Positions 29,973 to 43,200 of a DNA stretch of 64,000 bases are shown piece by piece. This DNA is from Thereva unica. Taxonomy: Eukaryota > Arthropoda > Insecta > Diptera > Therevidae. Where the stretch lies: positions 77,261,720 to 77,325,719 of the forward strand of contig OX465283.1 in the NCBI GenBank assembly GCA_949987705.1, read 5' to 3'. The notes beneath the pieces were generated by a model that saw only the letters and a program-made list of their open reading frames with translations, searched no databases and was not told the origin of the DNA. The translations under genes and the position numbers were made by a program. Position 1 is the stretch's first letter; each line of letters begins with the position of its first letter.

Positions 29973-31684
29973 CAGTGGGTTGCCAAATTAATAGCGACAG
30001 TCACGAAAAATTGGTTTTTTGAAAATTATTGCTCCATAATTAATTAAAAACGTCACTTTAGGCTATATTTAATAATATCAGACACATATTTTATAATTAT
30101 TCAAACAATATTATTAAAATTCAAACTACTTGAAATTATAAACAAGTATAGTAAAAATGATGATGGGAAATTTTCAGTATTTTGTCACATTTCCTTTTGC
30201 TTCTATCAGTGCTTGAATCCACCTTGGCATACTTTCAATACACTGTTTAGCACTTTCTTTTATTTTGGGATTGTGATGCCATACATTTATTAGCTTTTCA
30301 ATCAGTTTTACTTTGGTGGTTATCATTTCCTTGGAAATTTCCGCCTTGGTTATTTCCCACAAGTTTTCTATGGGATTCATATCAGGAGAATTCCCAGGCC
30401 AAGGTAAAACTGGAATATTGTGGTCTTCCAAAAATTTGGTTACACTCCTCGCTTTATGACATGGAGCTGAATCGTGCATAAACACGAATTCTTCCCCATT
30501 CGGGAACCATTCCTGGAGTTGCGGCAACAGACGAGTTTCTAATACTTGCTTGTATTGGTCCTGTCTCATGGTTCCCTGGACAATATAGAGGCGCCCAACC
30601 CCTTTTGCGCTTATGACAGACCATACCATTATTTTTACAGGGTGTTTAATTCGTTCCACTATGCAATCAGGGTGAAATTTCTCGCCTGGGCGCCCCCTGA
30701 AAAAGTTGCTTTTGTCGGCTAGAATTTCAAATGTTGACTCGTCTGAGAAACATATCTAAAAAAAAATAGAAATCTAGTTATAATTTTTATAAATAGATAT
30801 GATTTTATATTAACACAAACAAAATTGACAGTAGAACTGACCTTATTCCAGTCTTCAACAGTCTTCAGGCGATGTTCACAAGCCCAAGCAAGCCGTTTCT
30901 TCTTCATTGCCTCTGTCAATCGTGGTTTCTTTACTGGACGATGACCTGTCAGGCCTTCCTCTGCCAACCTTCGCTGTACAGTTCTTTTAGAAACAGGTAT
31001 CCCAGATTCCTGTACCATCTGAGTTAAGAATCCAGCACTTTTCTTTCTGTTTTGCAAACAGATATCCCGAATTTTCCTATCGGAACGTGCTGTTGTGCTA
31101 CGTTTTCTGCCACATTTGCCTTTTCTTTTGGGCGAAAGTGGCTGATTCTGGTCTAAATTTACCTTTATTTTATTGACAGTAGACTTAGATACGCCCGCCA
31201 ATCGTGCTATCTTCCTCTGAGAATGATTTGTGTGTAGGAGAAGGGTTTTAACCTCGGTTTTTTTTTTCTCGGAGACAAATCTACCCCTCGACCCATAGCC
31301 AAAGCTGCAACAATAAAAATAAATTAATTTTGTTCTAAAATCCGCTCCAAAATACTTTAATTTTAATAATAGTACAATATTACTTACTTGCAGATAATAA
31401 TTATTTCACAAAATCACAAAAGAACTGTTCAAAAGAATAATTTACCTGTTTCACTTTTACACGTGTGAACAATTGTGTGTCTCTCTCGTTATTAAAATAT
31501 ATTTACAAAATAACCTAATCTCTCAGCACTTGCAATTTACTTTGAATTTGAGTTACAGAGATACTGTGAACAAAAAAAAACATATTCCAAGAACACGTAT
31601 ACCACTTAAAAACGCAGTCAAGGCGACTTGAAGAACAAAAATTATAAAAAATGTGACTGTCCCTATTAATTTGGCAACCCACTG
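29973..31684 (-). mobile_element. Tc1-like transposon, complete with TIRs and TA duplication
   Basis: The left end cagtgggttgccaaattaat continues to gcgacagtcac, and the right end is its reverse complement with one difference in 32 bp. TA dinucleotides at 29971-29972 and 31685-31686 are the expected Tc1/mariner target duplication. The element is 1712 bp, a typical autonomous size, and encodes a transposase on the minus strand. It inserted at the outer edge of the tandem-repeat inverted terminus. Confidence 0.93.
30174..31311 (-). pseudogene. Tc1-like transposase with an 86-bp intron, one homopolymer frameshift
   Basis: The N-terminal paired-type helix-turn-helix is visible as ARLAGVSKSTVNKIK and VQRRLAEEGLTGHRP (second HTH). 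Then LKTVEDWNK is joined across an intron (30841 down to 30756, GT...AG with a T-rich acceptor) to ICFSDESTFEI. Catalytic residues: Asp in FSDES, Asp in FMHDSAPCH, Glu in MNPIENLW with 34 residues between the last two (DD34E). The C-terminus ends at 30174. The likely Met (about 31311) starts MGRGVDLSPRK, but an A10 run shortly after puts it out of frame with TEVKTLLLHTN. A one-base change there would be the only defect seen, so it may also be a sequencing artefact. Confidence 0.85.
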
Positions 31685-31686
31685 TA

Positions 31687-33655
31687 GTTTAACTTTCCTG
31701 TTAACTTTCCTGATAAGGACAACATTTATAAGGTGTGTTCCACTCTTGATTGCGCTAAGAATCTCTTGTCCAGGACTTACTCTTCACTTATTGATCGCGT
31801 GCTTTGACGCAAGGCGGTAGGTGTTTTCGGCCACTTTATCGCGTAGTTCAGTTGTGTTAATTCGAGCCTGATTTACGAAAAAATAGTTTCGTAAATATAT
31901 AGTTTGAATTGCAGTAAACTCTTAGAGCCCAACAAGATAGTGATTCGAGTTGAAGTCGACACCTCGGTACGACCGTGCTGTCATCAGGCTCGAAAGTCTA
32001 TCAACTCATGATCAGGTGGCTTTATGAATATCTCTATGCTAGATTTGCGCATTTGTAGCTTGCAACTACCACTAGTTGTCCATCGTCACTAGTGCTTTTA
32101 TGCATACTGTGGGTCCCGATATACTGCCTGAACCTGTGCTTCTGACTTTCTTGTTTCTCGTTTTTCATTCCTTCCTTTAAAGCTGATGATAGGTCTCTTT
32201 CTTTTGCCCTAACACGAAAGATTTACACCACGACTGTTTGACTAAGGTAAAATTTGCTCATCACTATTTTGTGGAGCCTTTGGAGTGCAGTAAGGAATGC
32301 TTATTCTGAATGTAAGATTTTTAATGGAAGTAATTGAATTTTAATGTGGAAATCGATTTAGCAAGGAAAAATTCGGCAAGGATAAGTGACTTCCATTATA
32401 TATTTGATAAATTAGCTAAGAAAATTGAGAATGATATTGACACACACACAACTAAATCAGTCATTCTAACGGTAACTAACCATTACAGCATTAAGGATAT
32501 GATATGTTACTCCTTTAAATCAATTTATCGTAAAGAAGCAGCAGTTCACCGAATCAGGGAGAAACTTGTCCTGAAGAAAGTTGCCCCATAAATAAGACAA
32601 TTTTCCACCTATAAACACTCCAGAAGGTCGTTTTATTTCCTTTTTATTATCGTCACTTGATACAGTTACATAAAAGGGGCATAAACAAGTTATGACGTTG
32701 TTAAATCGAAGAGTAAATAAAAAGCTAACCAGCAGCAAGTACTCATCCTGACAGTTAACACGTCATCAATAATCGGTCCGCATAGCTGGCAACCACGAGC
32801 CTTGTAAACATCAAATTGCCTCCATGCGGATGGATGCTACTAACTCCACACAAATGGAGCCTTTGTGGATTTTCGAGCGGTAGAGCTGGTGGGGGGAGCA
32901 TATTAAGCTCCTTTTTTGCCACCGCGTTCCCACACAAAACAATGCACTCTCCGCAGGATAAACAGGATACACAAGGTGACTCACAGACACCCGTCCCCTC
33001 TTATACGTATGCGATAGAATTACTCCGCACTTGTAAATGAACTCAACAAGTGGCTCATAAAATTTAAATCAATTCATTTATGTGTTTGTTTATTTTTCTG
33101 GCTTCCTACGATATCTGCAGCATTCTCCTTTCCTTGGTCCTTGGCCCTGGATGCTTGCTGGATTCTTCCAGTTCTTTGCTACATTCGTATCGAGTGTACG
33201 CCATTTTTTATTTTCCTTTTCGGAATTTTTTGCCTTTTGTAGTTGTAATATCCTCTGGATGTAGCAAGACATGTGTAGCTTTGTGTGTTTACTTCTTGTT
33301 TTGTTTACATGAATCAGGAAGGCAAGGATACAGTATGATTTTTTTTATTTTGTTGTGTCTAGTCATATGCGATGTGCACTTTCTGGATATTATAAGGAGC
33401 TTATAGTGGAGTTGGAGACGAATTTTACTAAATATTGGCAGTTAAGGAGCAGTTTAGGGCATTATTTTTTCAGTGTTAAAGGATTTGTGCATTGCGTTGA
33501 AGGACTTGGAATACGTTGTTATATTCTTTGACAGGTGTTTGTTCAAAAAGGTAAGGTGCTACTGAATCAAAAATGGTTTTTAAATTATTTATTAATTTTA
33601 CTGCATGATAAAATAAGAGCACTGGGATAGTGAAATTCACTTGAAAACAATAATC
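31687..33655. other. Interval without a recognised gene
   Basis: The longest protein-like frame is 32334-32591 (plus, 85 residues, DIDTHTTKSVILTVTNHYSI), which I do not recognise. A GC-richer stretch at 32760-33050 gives short frames on both strands. The rest is AT-rich. No RNA gene or repeat termini were seen. Confidence 0.4.
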
Positions 33656-33659
33656 CCAA

Positions 33660-33880
33660 CCTTAAAGCTCCTGAGGTTGTATGGTATGGTGGTATATGTG
33701 GTACGTTCAATCCCCACGGAAATATTATAAAGTTAGAAAGAGTTCAGAGGGCGGCAATAATAGGGGCAACAGGACCAATGAGAACATGTACAACGAACAG
33801 CCCCGATTTTCTCTGTTTACTGAAACTTCCCAATCTTCACGCTAAACCCCTATTCTCTTGCAGTTCCTCATTGTCCTGAG
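33660..33880 (+). pseudogene. R1-clade LINE RT thumb fragment
   Basis: The plus strand reads YGGICGTFNPHGNIIKLERV, then QRAAIIGATGPMRTCTTNS and LCLLKLPNLHAKPLF. The QR.A...I.GA.R.(T/C)P motif followed by LL.LPPL is the conserved thumb of R1-type reverse transcriptases. Both ends are lost within 250 bp. It may belong to the same family as 23655-23800. Confidence 0.65.
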
Positions 33881-34789
33881 ACTGATCGTAGTAAGTTCTT
33901 GGATTTGCTACAACTACAGACTACCTGGACCTACAGGAAGGACTTCGGCGTTGAAATACTCTCGAGGAGAAAGTTGAGAAACGAAGAGGTTCTGAAGAAG
34001 TTTAATATACGGATATTCATCGATATCTCAAAAACATCAGAAATCGACTGTCAATACTTACGAAGAAGAGAGTATACTTACGAAGAAGTGAATCGTTCCG
34101 GAAACGTTTGTGTGATCTATAAGCGGGTTCTTTAGCTTTAATTACCTTTGCACAACTCCCATTAAGCCACCATCTTTGATCTTTGATGGCTACCTCGTCT
34201 AGGCTCGGCTACTTCTCACAGCTCAATGTTATTAAGTATAACACCAAAATTTTTTCTGTGTATTGCCACTACTGTCGGTAAAAACGCTCGGGGACTACAA
34301 AACTTGATTGGTGGTGCCTTAGGTTGATATCACATGTGAAAGGTGCGTAAAAACGAGAATAAAAGCTTAAATTTAGACATAAAATGTAAACAACTATTTT
34401 ATGACAGTATTGACGAAGTAGAAAGGACTAGCTAGAAGTACATATGTATATGTGAAAGAGCATTAGCTTTGCTGAGTTCAATTTTATATTAATTGTGGTA
34501 TTTTGTTCACAGTTACAATGCATTTAATCATCTTCATTTTCACTTTTGTCAACTTCTTCTTCATTATTTTCACCATCATTCTCATCATTTTCCCAATCAA
34601 GTATTTCGTTAGTTTCAATGCTCTCGCAAAACAAACTTATTCAACAACAAATTACAAATTTATTCGACCCGTAGCAGCTCTTGGATAAAAATTATTTTTT
34701 TGATAAAAAAAACAGTACATACATTTATGCATTTCTCGGTGCATTTGAACTTATACAGAGTCTGGGAGGGTGTTAGAGAGAGCCTGCCG

Positions 34790-36760
34790 AATAGCTAAAA
34801 CGAAGAAACTAGTCAAGAAACCGCATGGATATACTAATCAACTATTTACGAAATAATGCTACCGCATCCCGAGCAGCGCTGCAAACCAGGGATGCTGTTA
34901 ACAAGTGGGTTACTCGTCGAAGACCCAAATTAGCCACACCGAAAATGGAAATTCAACTCGCCGCGTGGAATGTACAAACAGGACATCACATTGGTCGAAA
35001 GAAAATCGTATCAATGGAATTACCGAAATGAAAAATATCAATTGCTACGATATCGGAACTACTACTTAACGAAAAGATGACGCTATACTATTCCGGTGGT
35101 AAGAAACGAGAGACCAGCGTCGGGATCAGGATGCAACGATGGGCAAATTCGGGCACGGAGTAATTATCTACAACAGCTTACGCCTCCTTTCATTCGCAGC
35201 GTCAAACAATTTGATCGTTAGCAACAGCCTCTTCCGCCTTCCACTCCAACACCAACTCATTTAGCGAAATCCATCCGGCAACGACTCGACGATGTTAGAC
35301 TACGTTTTGATCAACGCAAGATTCCGATGGACGCTCAAAGACGTACGTACAATGCGTGGGCCCGATCGGACCATTATTTTATTCGAGCAAAATTACAGAT
35401 GCGATCGCATGGAACGTCACCACCAGCCGCAAAATTACCGAGGTGAAGACGGCAATACAATCGTTGAAAAATGGAAAAGCACCGGGAATAGATCAAGTAA
35501 CAGCCGAGATGATCAAAGCCCGCGGGGATGTCTTATCACACAACATTTCCATGTCCTTATAACACACCGATAGCATTCGCATCATGTCCTCTGTTGGCGT
35601 GGAAGAAAATTATCATTGTACCAATGCTGAAGAAAGGCGGTAGTCGGGAATGCAAGAATTATCGCGGTATTAGCTTACTGTCGATCGTTGGCAAAGTACT
35701 TACGAAAATCATACAATCGAGGCTACTGTAACATCGAGAGCAAAGGAGCTGGTAAGAACAAGCGGGATTTAAACCACATCGAAGATGCGTTGATCAAATA
35801 TTCGATGTTCGTCAGCTAATGGAAGAAAGAATTCGTTGCGGCAAACGAACTGTGGTCCTTTTCATCGATTTCAAATCCGCTTTCGATTGAGGCAGCTTGT
35901 GGAGAGCCTTGGGAACCGAACACGTGCCGTTGAAAATCACCAAACTTTTCCAAGTCTCGAAAGTTAAGTCAACCAGTAGCATTCGTATTCGAAGCGCCTT
36001 ATCCGGGGAGTTCCCGATTCAAGCGGGTGTCCGACAGGGAGACGTCGTTTCACCATTTCTCTTCAACGCTGTGATCGACGCGACTATGGGTGAAGCATTC
36101 GATGGACGACTCGGAGTTCGGTACGATGACAACAACTTCGTAACCGACTTAATGTTCGCTGACGATAGCGCCATTTTGCCGCCACAAAAAGGCATCGTAT
36201 ACGACATTTCCCGCATCACCCAGTCATATGGGTTAGAAGCCAATGCGGAAAAGGCCAAAGTGTTCACAACGAACGGATCGTAAGCCAGTGTTCCGAACAG
36301 GTTCCGATATTCAAATATTTGGGATCATTGGTTGAGGAAAGGAAAGTGGTATCGACAGCCGACGCTCACAGCTGCAATATTCGCCGCGCTCAAGTGTTGC
36401 ATATGGAAACGAACAAATATTACCATCAAAACAAAATTATGCCTTTACCGAAAATTGATCTTTGCGATTCTTCCTTATTGATCGGATACGTGGACACTGT
36501 TCAAACCGGACGTGAACAAGCTCTAGGTCTTCCAAATGCGGTGGTTGGGGCAGATTCTCGGTATATCACCCCGCGATCGCCTTTGAAACGAGACAGTAAG
36601 ACAAAGATGCGATCAACAGACACTGATCGAAGAAGAAATGCAAAAACTTCGACTACGGTGGTTTGGACATGTGTGACGAATGGATGACGACCGCTTGCCA
36701 CGTAAACTTCCCTGATAGACCGTCAAGCAGACTAAAGAATTCATCGATCGGAACCGGAGA
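34790..36760 (+). pseudogene. RTE-like LINE, decayed but nearly full-span copy
   Basis: Blocks in plus-strand order: PHGYTNQLFTK (N-terminus), LAAWNVQTGHHIGRKKI (endonuclease start, about 34957-35010), LDYVLINARFRWTLKDVRTM (endonuclease C-terminus, about 35295-35355), NGKAPGIDQVTAEMIKARGD, IIIVPMLKKGG, CKNYRGISLLSIVGKVLTKI, the VLFIDFKSAFD block, AGVRQGDVVSPFLFNAVIDA, LMFADDSAIL (catalytic FADD, about 36152-36181), then a EEMQK/LRWFGHV C-terminus near 36640-36700. At least eight frame changes or stops. The endonuclease middle is deleted. It is a different family from 17565 and 51731. Confidence 0.8.
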
Positions 36761-37743
36761 AAACCTGGCTAAAAAATATGAGTGTGCTTAAGACCACACT
36801 TTAGAAGTAAAACTTTTGTGCCCAACGGCTAGTAATATGCAATAGATATAGTGGAAAGTCTGTCGGATCTATAGTACGCTTGAGAAAATTCAGGCCAACG
36901 ACAGATGCAGGAAGAATAGTGACGAGTCTACTGACGGACTTGATACAAATACTATTTGAACATATCAATATTTATGAATTCCTATTTACATTAAAACCTA
37001 AAAGAAACCGAGTAAAAATAAATTGTTATTGGCTAATTTCCTTAAAAGCATACACGCGGTGCACCTAGTACGTATAGCATATTAGTGCGCATCCCAGACG
37101 GGTATGCACGCTTCCGCCACAGGCATGGATACTACCGCCACAGGCACGAAAATCCAAACATTCGCCTCAGGGAAGTAAGCTGGTGACATATGCGAGCGTA
37201 CATGCATTGCATTCAGAGGTTCATAAAATTGCATGGTTTTTTTCATAGCCCGAAAATCTAAGTAACGAGTGCATGCAAGGTGCATGTGTTTGTTGTGCAT
37301 ACTTGTGTGTGCTATTTCGAATGCGGCATTACAGAAAAAGTTAAAAGTAGTCCGACCTTTGCGTGGCATGCATTTCATTCATGGAACATTCCGTTAGGTA
37401 GAATTTGAATACACACACTTCTATATTATTTATCAACGAATTGAACGCATGTACGCTTGGATATGTCACCAGCTGTATGCATGCTCCGCTCCCGCTACAT
37501 TCATGATCATTAATAATTGCATCCGCATCGGCATAGACTATTCCAAACCCAAGTGTTCGGTGCAGACCGATGACCACCAAAACTAGGTCATCCACCAAAA
37601 CTAGGTCATGACCCAGTCACGAATGGCTACACACCAAAACGAGATGAACTTTACCTAAAAACCAGAAACATAATCATCATAAGTATGTACTAGTAAAATT
37701 GAATTTTGTTACAATAAATTTAACTCACCAAGTAATAAATAAT
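36761..37743. other. Spacer with short tandem repeats
   Basis: No gene seen. Repeated words are ccgccacaggca (37112 and 37137 region), many gcatgc/tgcatg palindromes (37080-37490), and a duplicated ccaccaaaactaggtcatg unit at about 37573-37610. Confidence 0.45.
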
Positions 37744-37943
37744 NNNNNNNNNNNNNNNNNNNNNNNNNNNNNNNNNNNNNNNNNNNNNNNNNNNNNNNNN
37801 NNNNNNNNNNNNNNNNNNNNNNNNNNNNNNNNNNNNNNNNNNNNNNNNNNNNNNNNNNNNNNNNNNNNNNNNNNNNNNNNNNNNNNNNNNNNNNNNNNNN
37901 NNNNNNNNNNNNNNNNNNNNNNNNNNNNNNNNNNNNNNNNNNN
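37744..37943. other. Assembly gap (200 N)
   Basis: Exactly 200 unknown bases, a conventional gap size, so the true distance is not known. Any open frame crossing it is artificial. Confidence 0.99.
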
Positions 37944-38759
37944 GGAAATTTTGTGAAGATTTATATTTTCATGTTTCGAAAAGCCGCAATTTTTTTGAAG
38001 CGATTGATTGTTTAGTTTTGTTTTTATGACTTTAATTCAAAAAAGGACCTATTTTCAATCAAAAAAGTTGGCGAACAAATTTTAAGACAGGTTCTTTTCA
38101 TTGAAGCCTCTACTTTTAGATTGTGTAAAAAAAATAGAGTGTCACAATGGAAAAACCGATAATAATTCGAAAAAAACCAAAAACAACCTTTTTCGAATTT
38201 CGTTTTTTCCGTAAACTTAACTATTCTTTATCTCACTTTGAAACAAAGCTTTTAAAGTCGTGCAAAACTGTAAAAATGTAATGAGCTGTTTATTTTGAAA
38301 AGGGGGCAAGTCCACTTTTCGTTATTCCGAGATATTTAAGAATTTGCATTTCAATAAAATTAAAAATATTGGTAGCCCCTTATACACATATTTTTTCCAT
38401 TTTGTTCTTAGATAATTACATAAGTTTCCAATAGTGCTTATAGTGCTGGCTACAAGAAAATAAAGGGTTTTTCATACCCTAATGGACTTGCCTCACTTTC
38501 AAAATTATTGGATTAATATAATCTTTCATTTAAATGGATAATATTTCAGTTGTATCAGCTTTATATTATCTTCAGGTATGTGTCTATGTTATGTATATAT
38601 GTATGCATGCATGTTCGTATATATGTATATATTAGCTTTATATAGCTTTCCCTGTATGCATGTACATATGTTTATATGTTCTTTGTAAGCAACTTGCAAC
38701 TTGATTTTGATCCACTTCCACCATCCGATCAACTTTAAATTTTGTTCATATAGTTCGCG
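37944..38759. other. AT-rich spacer with TGTA/TGCA microsatellite
   Basis: No gene. A gtatatatgtatgcatgcatg microsatellite-like run lies at about 38590-38680. Confidence 0.5.
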
Positions 38760-39135
38760 TGACAATGCAATCTGCCCATTTTGTAAAAAAATCAAGATGG
38801 CGGCTGAATTTTGCAATTGTGTTCTGATTCCATTTAAAATCAGCATTGGGAGGTTTTTATAAGCACAAATGACGAATCTTTGGTCAAAACTTGAAAATTC
38901 AAAATGACAGTCAACAGAAAATGGCAGACTACTTTTTTCTTTACAATCCACTCAAAATGGGTATCGAATGAAAAGATATGTCAAGTAAACTACGATTAGC
39001 ATTCCAAATTCAAAATGGCGGCCAACACAAAATGGCGGATTACATTTTTTACAACGCACTCGGTATATGGGTATCAAATGAAATGATATGACAATTAGAA
39101 TACTATTAGCTGTGTGGCGTCATTCCAAATTCAGA
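38760..39135. repeat. Tandem array of a diverged ~115-120-bp unit
   Basis: At least three units carry caaRatggcggcY, acaRaaaatggcRga, ttttacaacgcactc and gggtatcRaatgaaa. Spacing between gggtatc words (about 38960 and 39068) is near 110 bp. The same family lies inverted at 14118-14362. It is a dispersed short array, not a single transposon copy. Confidence 0.6.
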
Positions 39136-39812
39136 ATTTCTTTCAACACAAAAGTCGAGTATTAGAATTTGAACTGGAACTTACTTGCAGGCAGATTATA
39201 AAGTCGAATGTTATACAGTCGAATATTATAGAGCCAAATTATACGGCTTAACAAACAGGTTTGTGAATGTTATAACAATTACACGATAAACTCTGCATTT
39301 TTTCGTGTAACGATTATATTGCCTATGTGCTACATATATATGAAACAACAAAAATTCTCATGATTTTCGCTGCTCCCGAGAACGAAGTTATGCTTGTGTT
39401 AGTGTGGAGCTTCCGATTTATTGGAACTCTTGGAAGTGTTGATGGAAGGAGTGATGGGCCGTGTAATTTGGCTCGTTCAGTTTTTCATAGTGTTTCCACG
39501 ATTACTTAAATTTCCTGGTGTTGGCGTTATTATATTGCGTCTTCCATGCGCAGTAGAATCCCCGCATGCCGTTCCCGTCCCTTAGCCTAGTCGCAACAAA
39601 TTTCGAAGGGGAAATTTGAAAATACATAAGCGCATTTCTTATCAACATGTGCGCAATTTTTATTTGTGTGCAGCTTTAATTTCCCCAGCTTCCCGCTCCG
39701 GCATCAACTCTTTTGGCGAGACCTCTAGTTTTACCTTTTCACAAAAAAAAAACCATGAATGTAGCAAAGGAGAATGCAACTTCCACCTCCAATAGCTATG
39801 TGTAATACGTCG
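39136..39812. other. Unassigned spacer
   Basis: No gene recognised. Short imperfect repeats of aaagtcgaa/tacagtcgaat occur at 39150-39240. Confidence 0.4.
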
Positions 39813-40224
39813 TTTTTTTATGTGACAGTGCTAAGCTCAGGAGTCACCCTTTGTACCACCAGTCCGTCATGTCATTTGTCACGTCATGGTGCAATGTCTA
39901 GCAATAAGCTTAGTACGAGGGAGGGGGGGTTATAAGGGTACGGGGGGTATTGAAGAAGGTGGTGATGAACCCTGCGTTTGAACTCTTGGATGTTGTAGGA
40001 GCTCGGAAATACCGACTGCGAGAGCTTATTCCACAGTCGAGTTGTTCTATTTACAAACGAATTCATATCTTGTTGAGTGCGTGAAAGGGGTAGTTGCAGG
40101 TGAAGGGAATGAGACGAGTGGGCTAATCTGGTGTTGCGGGTATAAGATTGCCGTGGAGGCAGGAGAGCGTTTAACTCGGAGGAACAGTCACTATGATAGT
40201 AGCGATAAAATTTTGTCAGTGCTG

Positions 40225-43200
40225 CTACATTCCTACGGTGGCGGGGTCGATGGTGGAGCAGGCGGTGTCGTCATCAATTAATTTGAGTGCCTGTTTTTGC
40301 ACCTTATCTAACCATGCCAAGGTGGTTATTGGAGCGCCGCCCCAAACGAGGGAGTTATATTCGAGAAGAGGCCGAATGTAGGATTTATAAATAACAGCAC
40401 GGGCCGATGGCTGGAGGAGGAACTTGCACCTCTTAAGAAATCCCAAGCACTGGGATGCTTGTTTGGCGATTTGGAATATGTGATCATTCCAACGCAAGTC
40501 TTTGGCTAATGTCACGCCTAAGATGTGTAGGGATGGGTCGGCCTTTAGTTCAACGTCATCCACTGTCAAGGATGGTGAGGTGTTGAACTTCTTTTTTGAG
40601 ATAAGACAGTACTTGGTTTTGGTGGGGTTGAATTCGACACGATTTTTCTCTCCCCAATCTAGAATTAGTTTGATGTTATTTTTAATAGATTTGGACATTA
40701 ATTCGCAATCATCAAGACAGGATCTGCCACGTCTCTGTCTTGTATCGAAGCTGTAAGAGTAACGTAGAGTACCGTCGTCAGCGAAGCTGAGAAGTGGGTT
40801 GGAGGGGATTGCAAGTAGGTCATTTATAAAGATGAGGAAAAGGGCCGGTGATAAAATTGACCCCTGGGAGACCCCCGCAGAGATGGGGTGAGCTTCAGAT
40901 CTGACGCCATCCAATAATACCTTAATTGAACGGCCGGAAAGGAAACTCTCAACCCACTTATACAGAAGCGAGTCAATTCCAATAGCTTTGAGTTTAGCTA
41001 ACAAGGCTGAGTGCCATACTCTATCAAAAGCCTTGGAGATATCCAAAGCAACCAAACTAGATTCGCCAGATCCATGCAAACTTCGGCTGAGGTGTTCTGT
41101 AAGGCAAACTAAAAGATCACCAGTGGATGTTTTTTGATGGAAGCCGTATTGTTTGTCGTTGATAAGTTGGTTGGATTCTAGATATCCCATAAGCTTTTTG
41201 TTAATTATCGTCTCCATGGTTTTGGAGAGAATAGAAGTAATTGCTATTGGAGGGTAGTTGGAGGGTAGTTGGAGGGAAGGCTGGAGTCACCTTTTTTCGG
41301 TATTGGTTGAACATGGGCAAGTTTCAAAGAGTCTGGATAAACTCCGGAAGAGTATGATAGGGCAAAAAGTTTGCGCAGAGGTTTAGCCAAAGGTAAGGCG
41401 CATTGTTTTAAGACGATAGGGGGTATATTATCGGGTCCAGTGGATTTGTTGACATCGAGCTCCTTGAGGCACCTGGGAGTCAATTCTGGTTCGGTGCAGT
41501 GAAAACGTGAAAAAAAATTTACACTTGACGTTTTACACACCTTTTTTCACTTTATCACTGCACTCAACCTGAAAAAGCGATTCTCGTTGCATTCGTGTAA
41601 ACTTAATGCTGAATAAAGACTGAATTGAATTTTTATACTAGCAAGTGACAGTTTATCAAATCAAGTAGGTACATATCTAAAGTGTAAACTTTTCACGACT
41701 TCACTCTAAATTTCACGGTGTAAAAAATTGTTTTCGGGAATCGTATAGAAATGACGTACATTGTTTAATCAAAAATCGTAAAGAAAAGTGATACTTTTCT
41801 AGTTAGCAACACTTTTCGTCACGATTTTAGATATAACTTTAATTACAGTGCGATTAATTGTCAACAGAAAATGGCATACTTTGACCAATTATTATTTCTT
41901 TACAATTTTTGATTTTCAATGTAAGTATTAATATTTTCTTTGCAATTTTTGATTTTCAATATTAAATGTACGTCATTTCTATACGATTACCGAAAAAATA
42001 GCATGTTCAACGCGCTAAGAAAAGTGAGTTTTCCAGCTCGTGTAAATTTTAATCCACTCGCTCGCTCGCGAATTAAATATTTACACTCACTGGAAAACTA
42101 TCACTTTTCTTTACTTGTAGAACAATCTACTATTATACGTGCAAAGTTTTTGAGAGTGGTTTGCACGGTATAAGAATCGCAAACTAAGGTGTAAACGTGT
42201 AAAGTGTTTTCACGTTTTCACTGCACCGAACCAGAATCGCCCCCCTGTACACCTCGCGAGTCCTAAAGAAAACCCTGTCCATTAAATGAGCGCTGTACTC
42301 GAGGACCGGGGGTAGCGTATCATTTTGGGGTAGAGAAGAATTTGATGCAAACAGAGATGCTAATAAATCGGCCTTGGATTTTCTGCCTGTTATCACCTTT
42401 TCATCGTGGATGAATGAAGGAGTTGTGGAGGTGGTGAAATTCTTAATGGAGCTTACCAAGGACCAGAAGTTTTTGCTACCAGAGGTTGCATTAAGGAGTT
42501 TACTTCTCAACTTGATGTCAAATGAATTTTTGACATTCCTGATGGTGACTTTACAGGAATTTCTTAGTTTTATATACTCTACACGGAGCGATTCACTCGG
42601 GGAGCTCTTGTAAGCTCGAAAGGCGGCTTCTTTATTTCTGATTGCATTCATACACTCCTGATTAAACCATCTGTTGGGCCTAACCTTCACAGATTTTGTA
42701 GAATGAGGAATGAACAAATGCATTCCTGCCTGTATGATCCTAGAGATACGGATAGTGGCAGAGTTGACGTTTTTGTTTCGGAAACACAGGTTCCAGTCAG
42801 TAGATTGGAAGAAATTAATAAGCCCCAACCAATTGGCCTTCCCATAATGCCATACAGTTCCTCTAACTGGTTTGGGAGGGGTGGGAAATTTGAATGGGAA
42901 GCTAGCGCTAACTAGGCAGTGGTCCGAATTGCCGAGAGGTGAATCAACATAACGCGCTGGATGAGAAGTTAGAAAAAGATCAAGGAGATAGGTTCCTTGA
43001 TCAGCAACATCAGGGACTCTTGTGGGATGATCCACAATTTGATGCAAATTATTGGTGTCTGCAAAGAGCTTGACGTCCTTGCCAGAAATACTGGTGCCAT
43101 TTGAGTAAGTCAACCAGTTTTCATTGTGAACATTGAAATCACCCGCAACGATGATTTCCACTCAGGATTGGACGACAAAAATCCCGAGATTTGTTCGGTA

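Noticed and set aside
35356..36283. Intact LINE RT gene
   Set aside because: FADD and other motifs are present, but at least eight frame changes or stops make it a pseudogene.
37699..37956. ORF across 37699-37956
   Set aside because: It runs through 200 N and is an artefact of the assembly gap.
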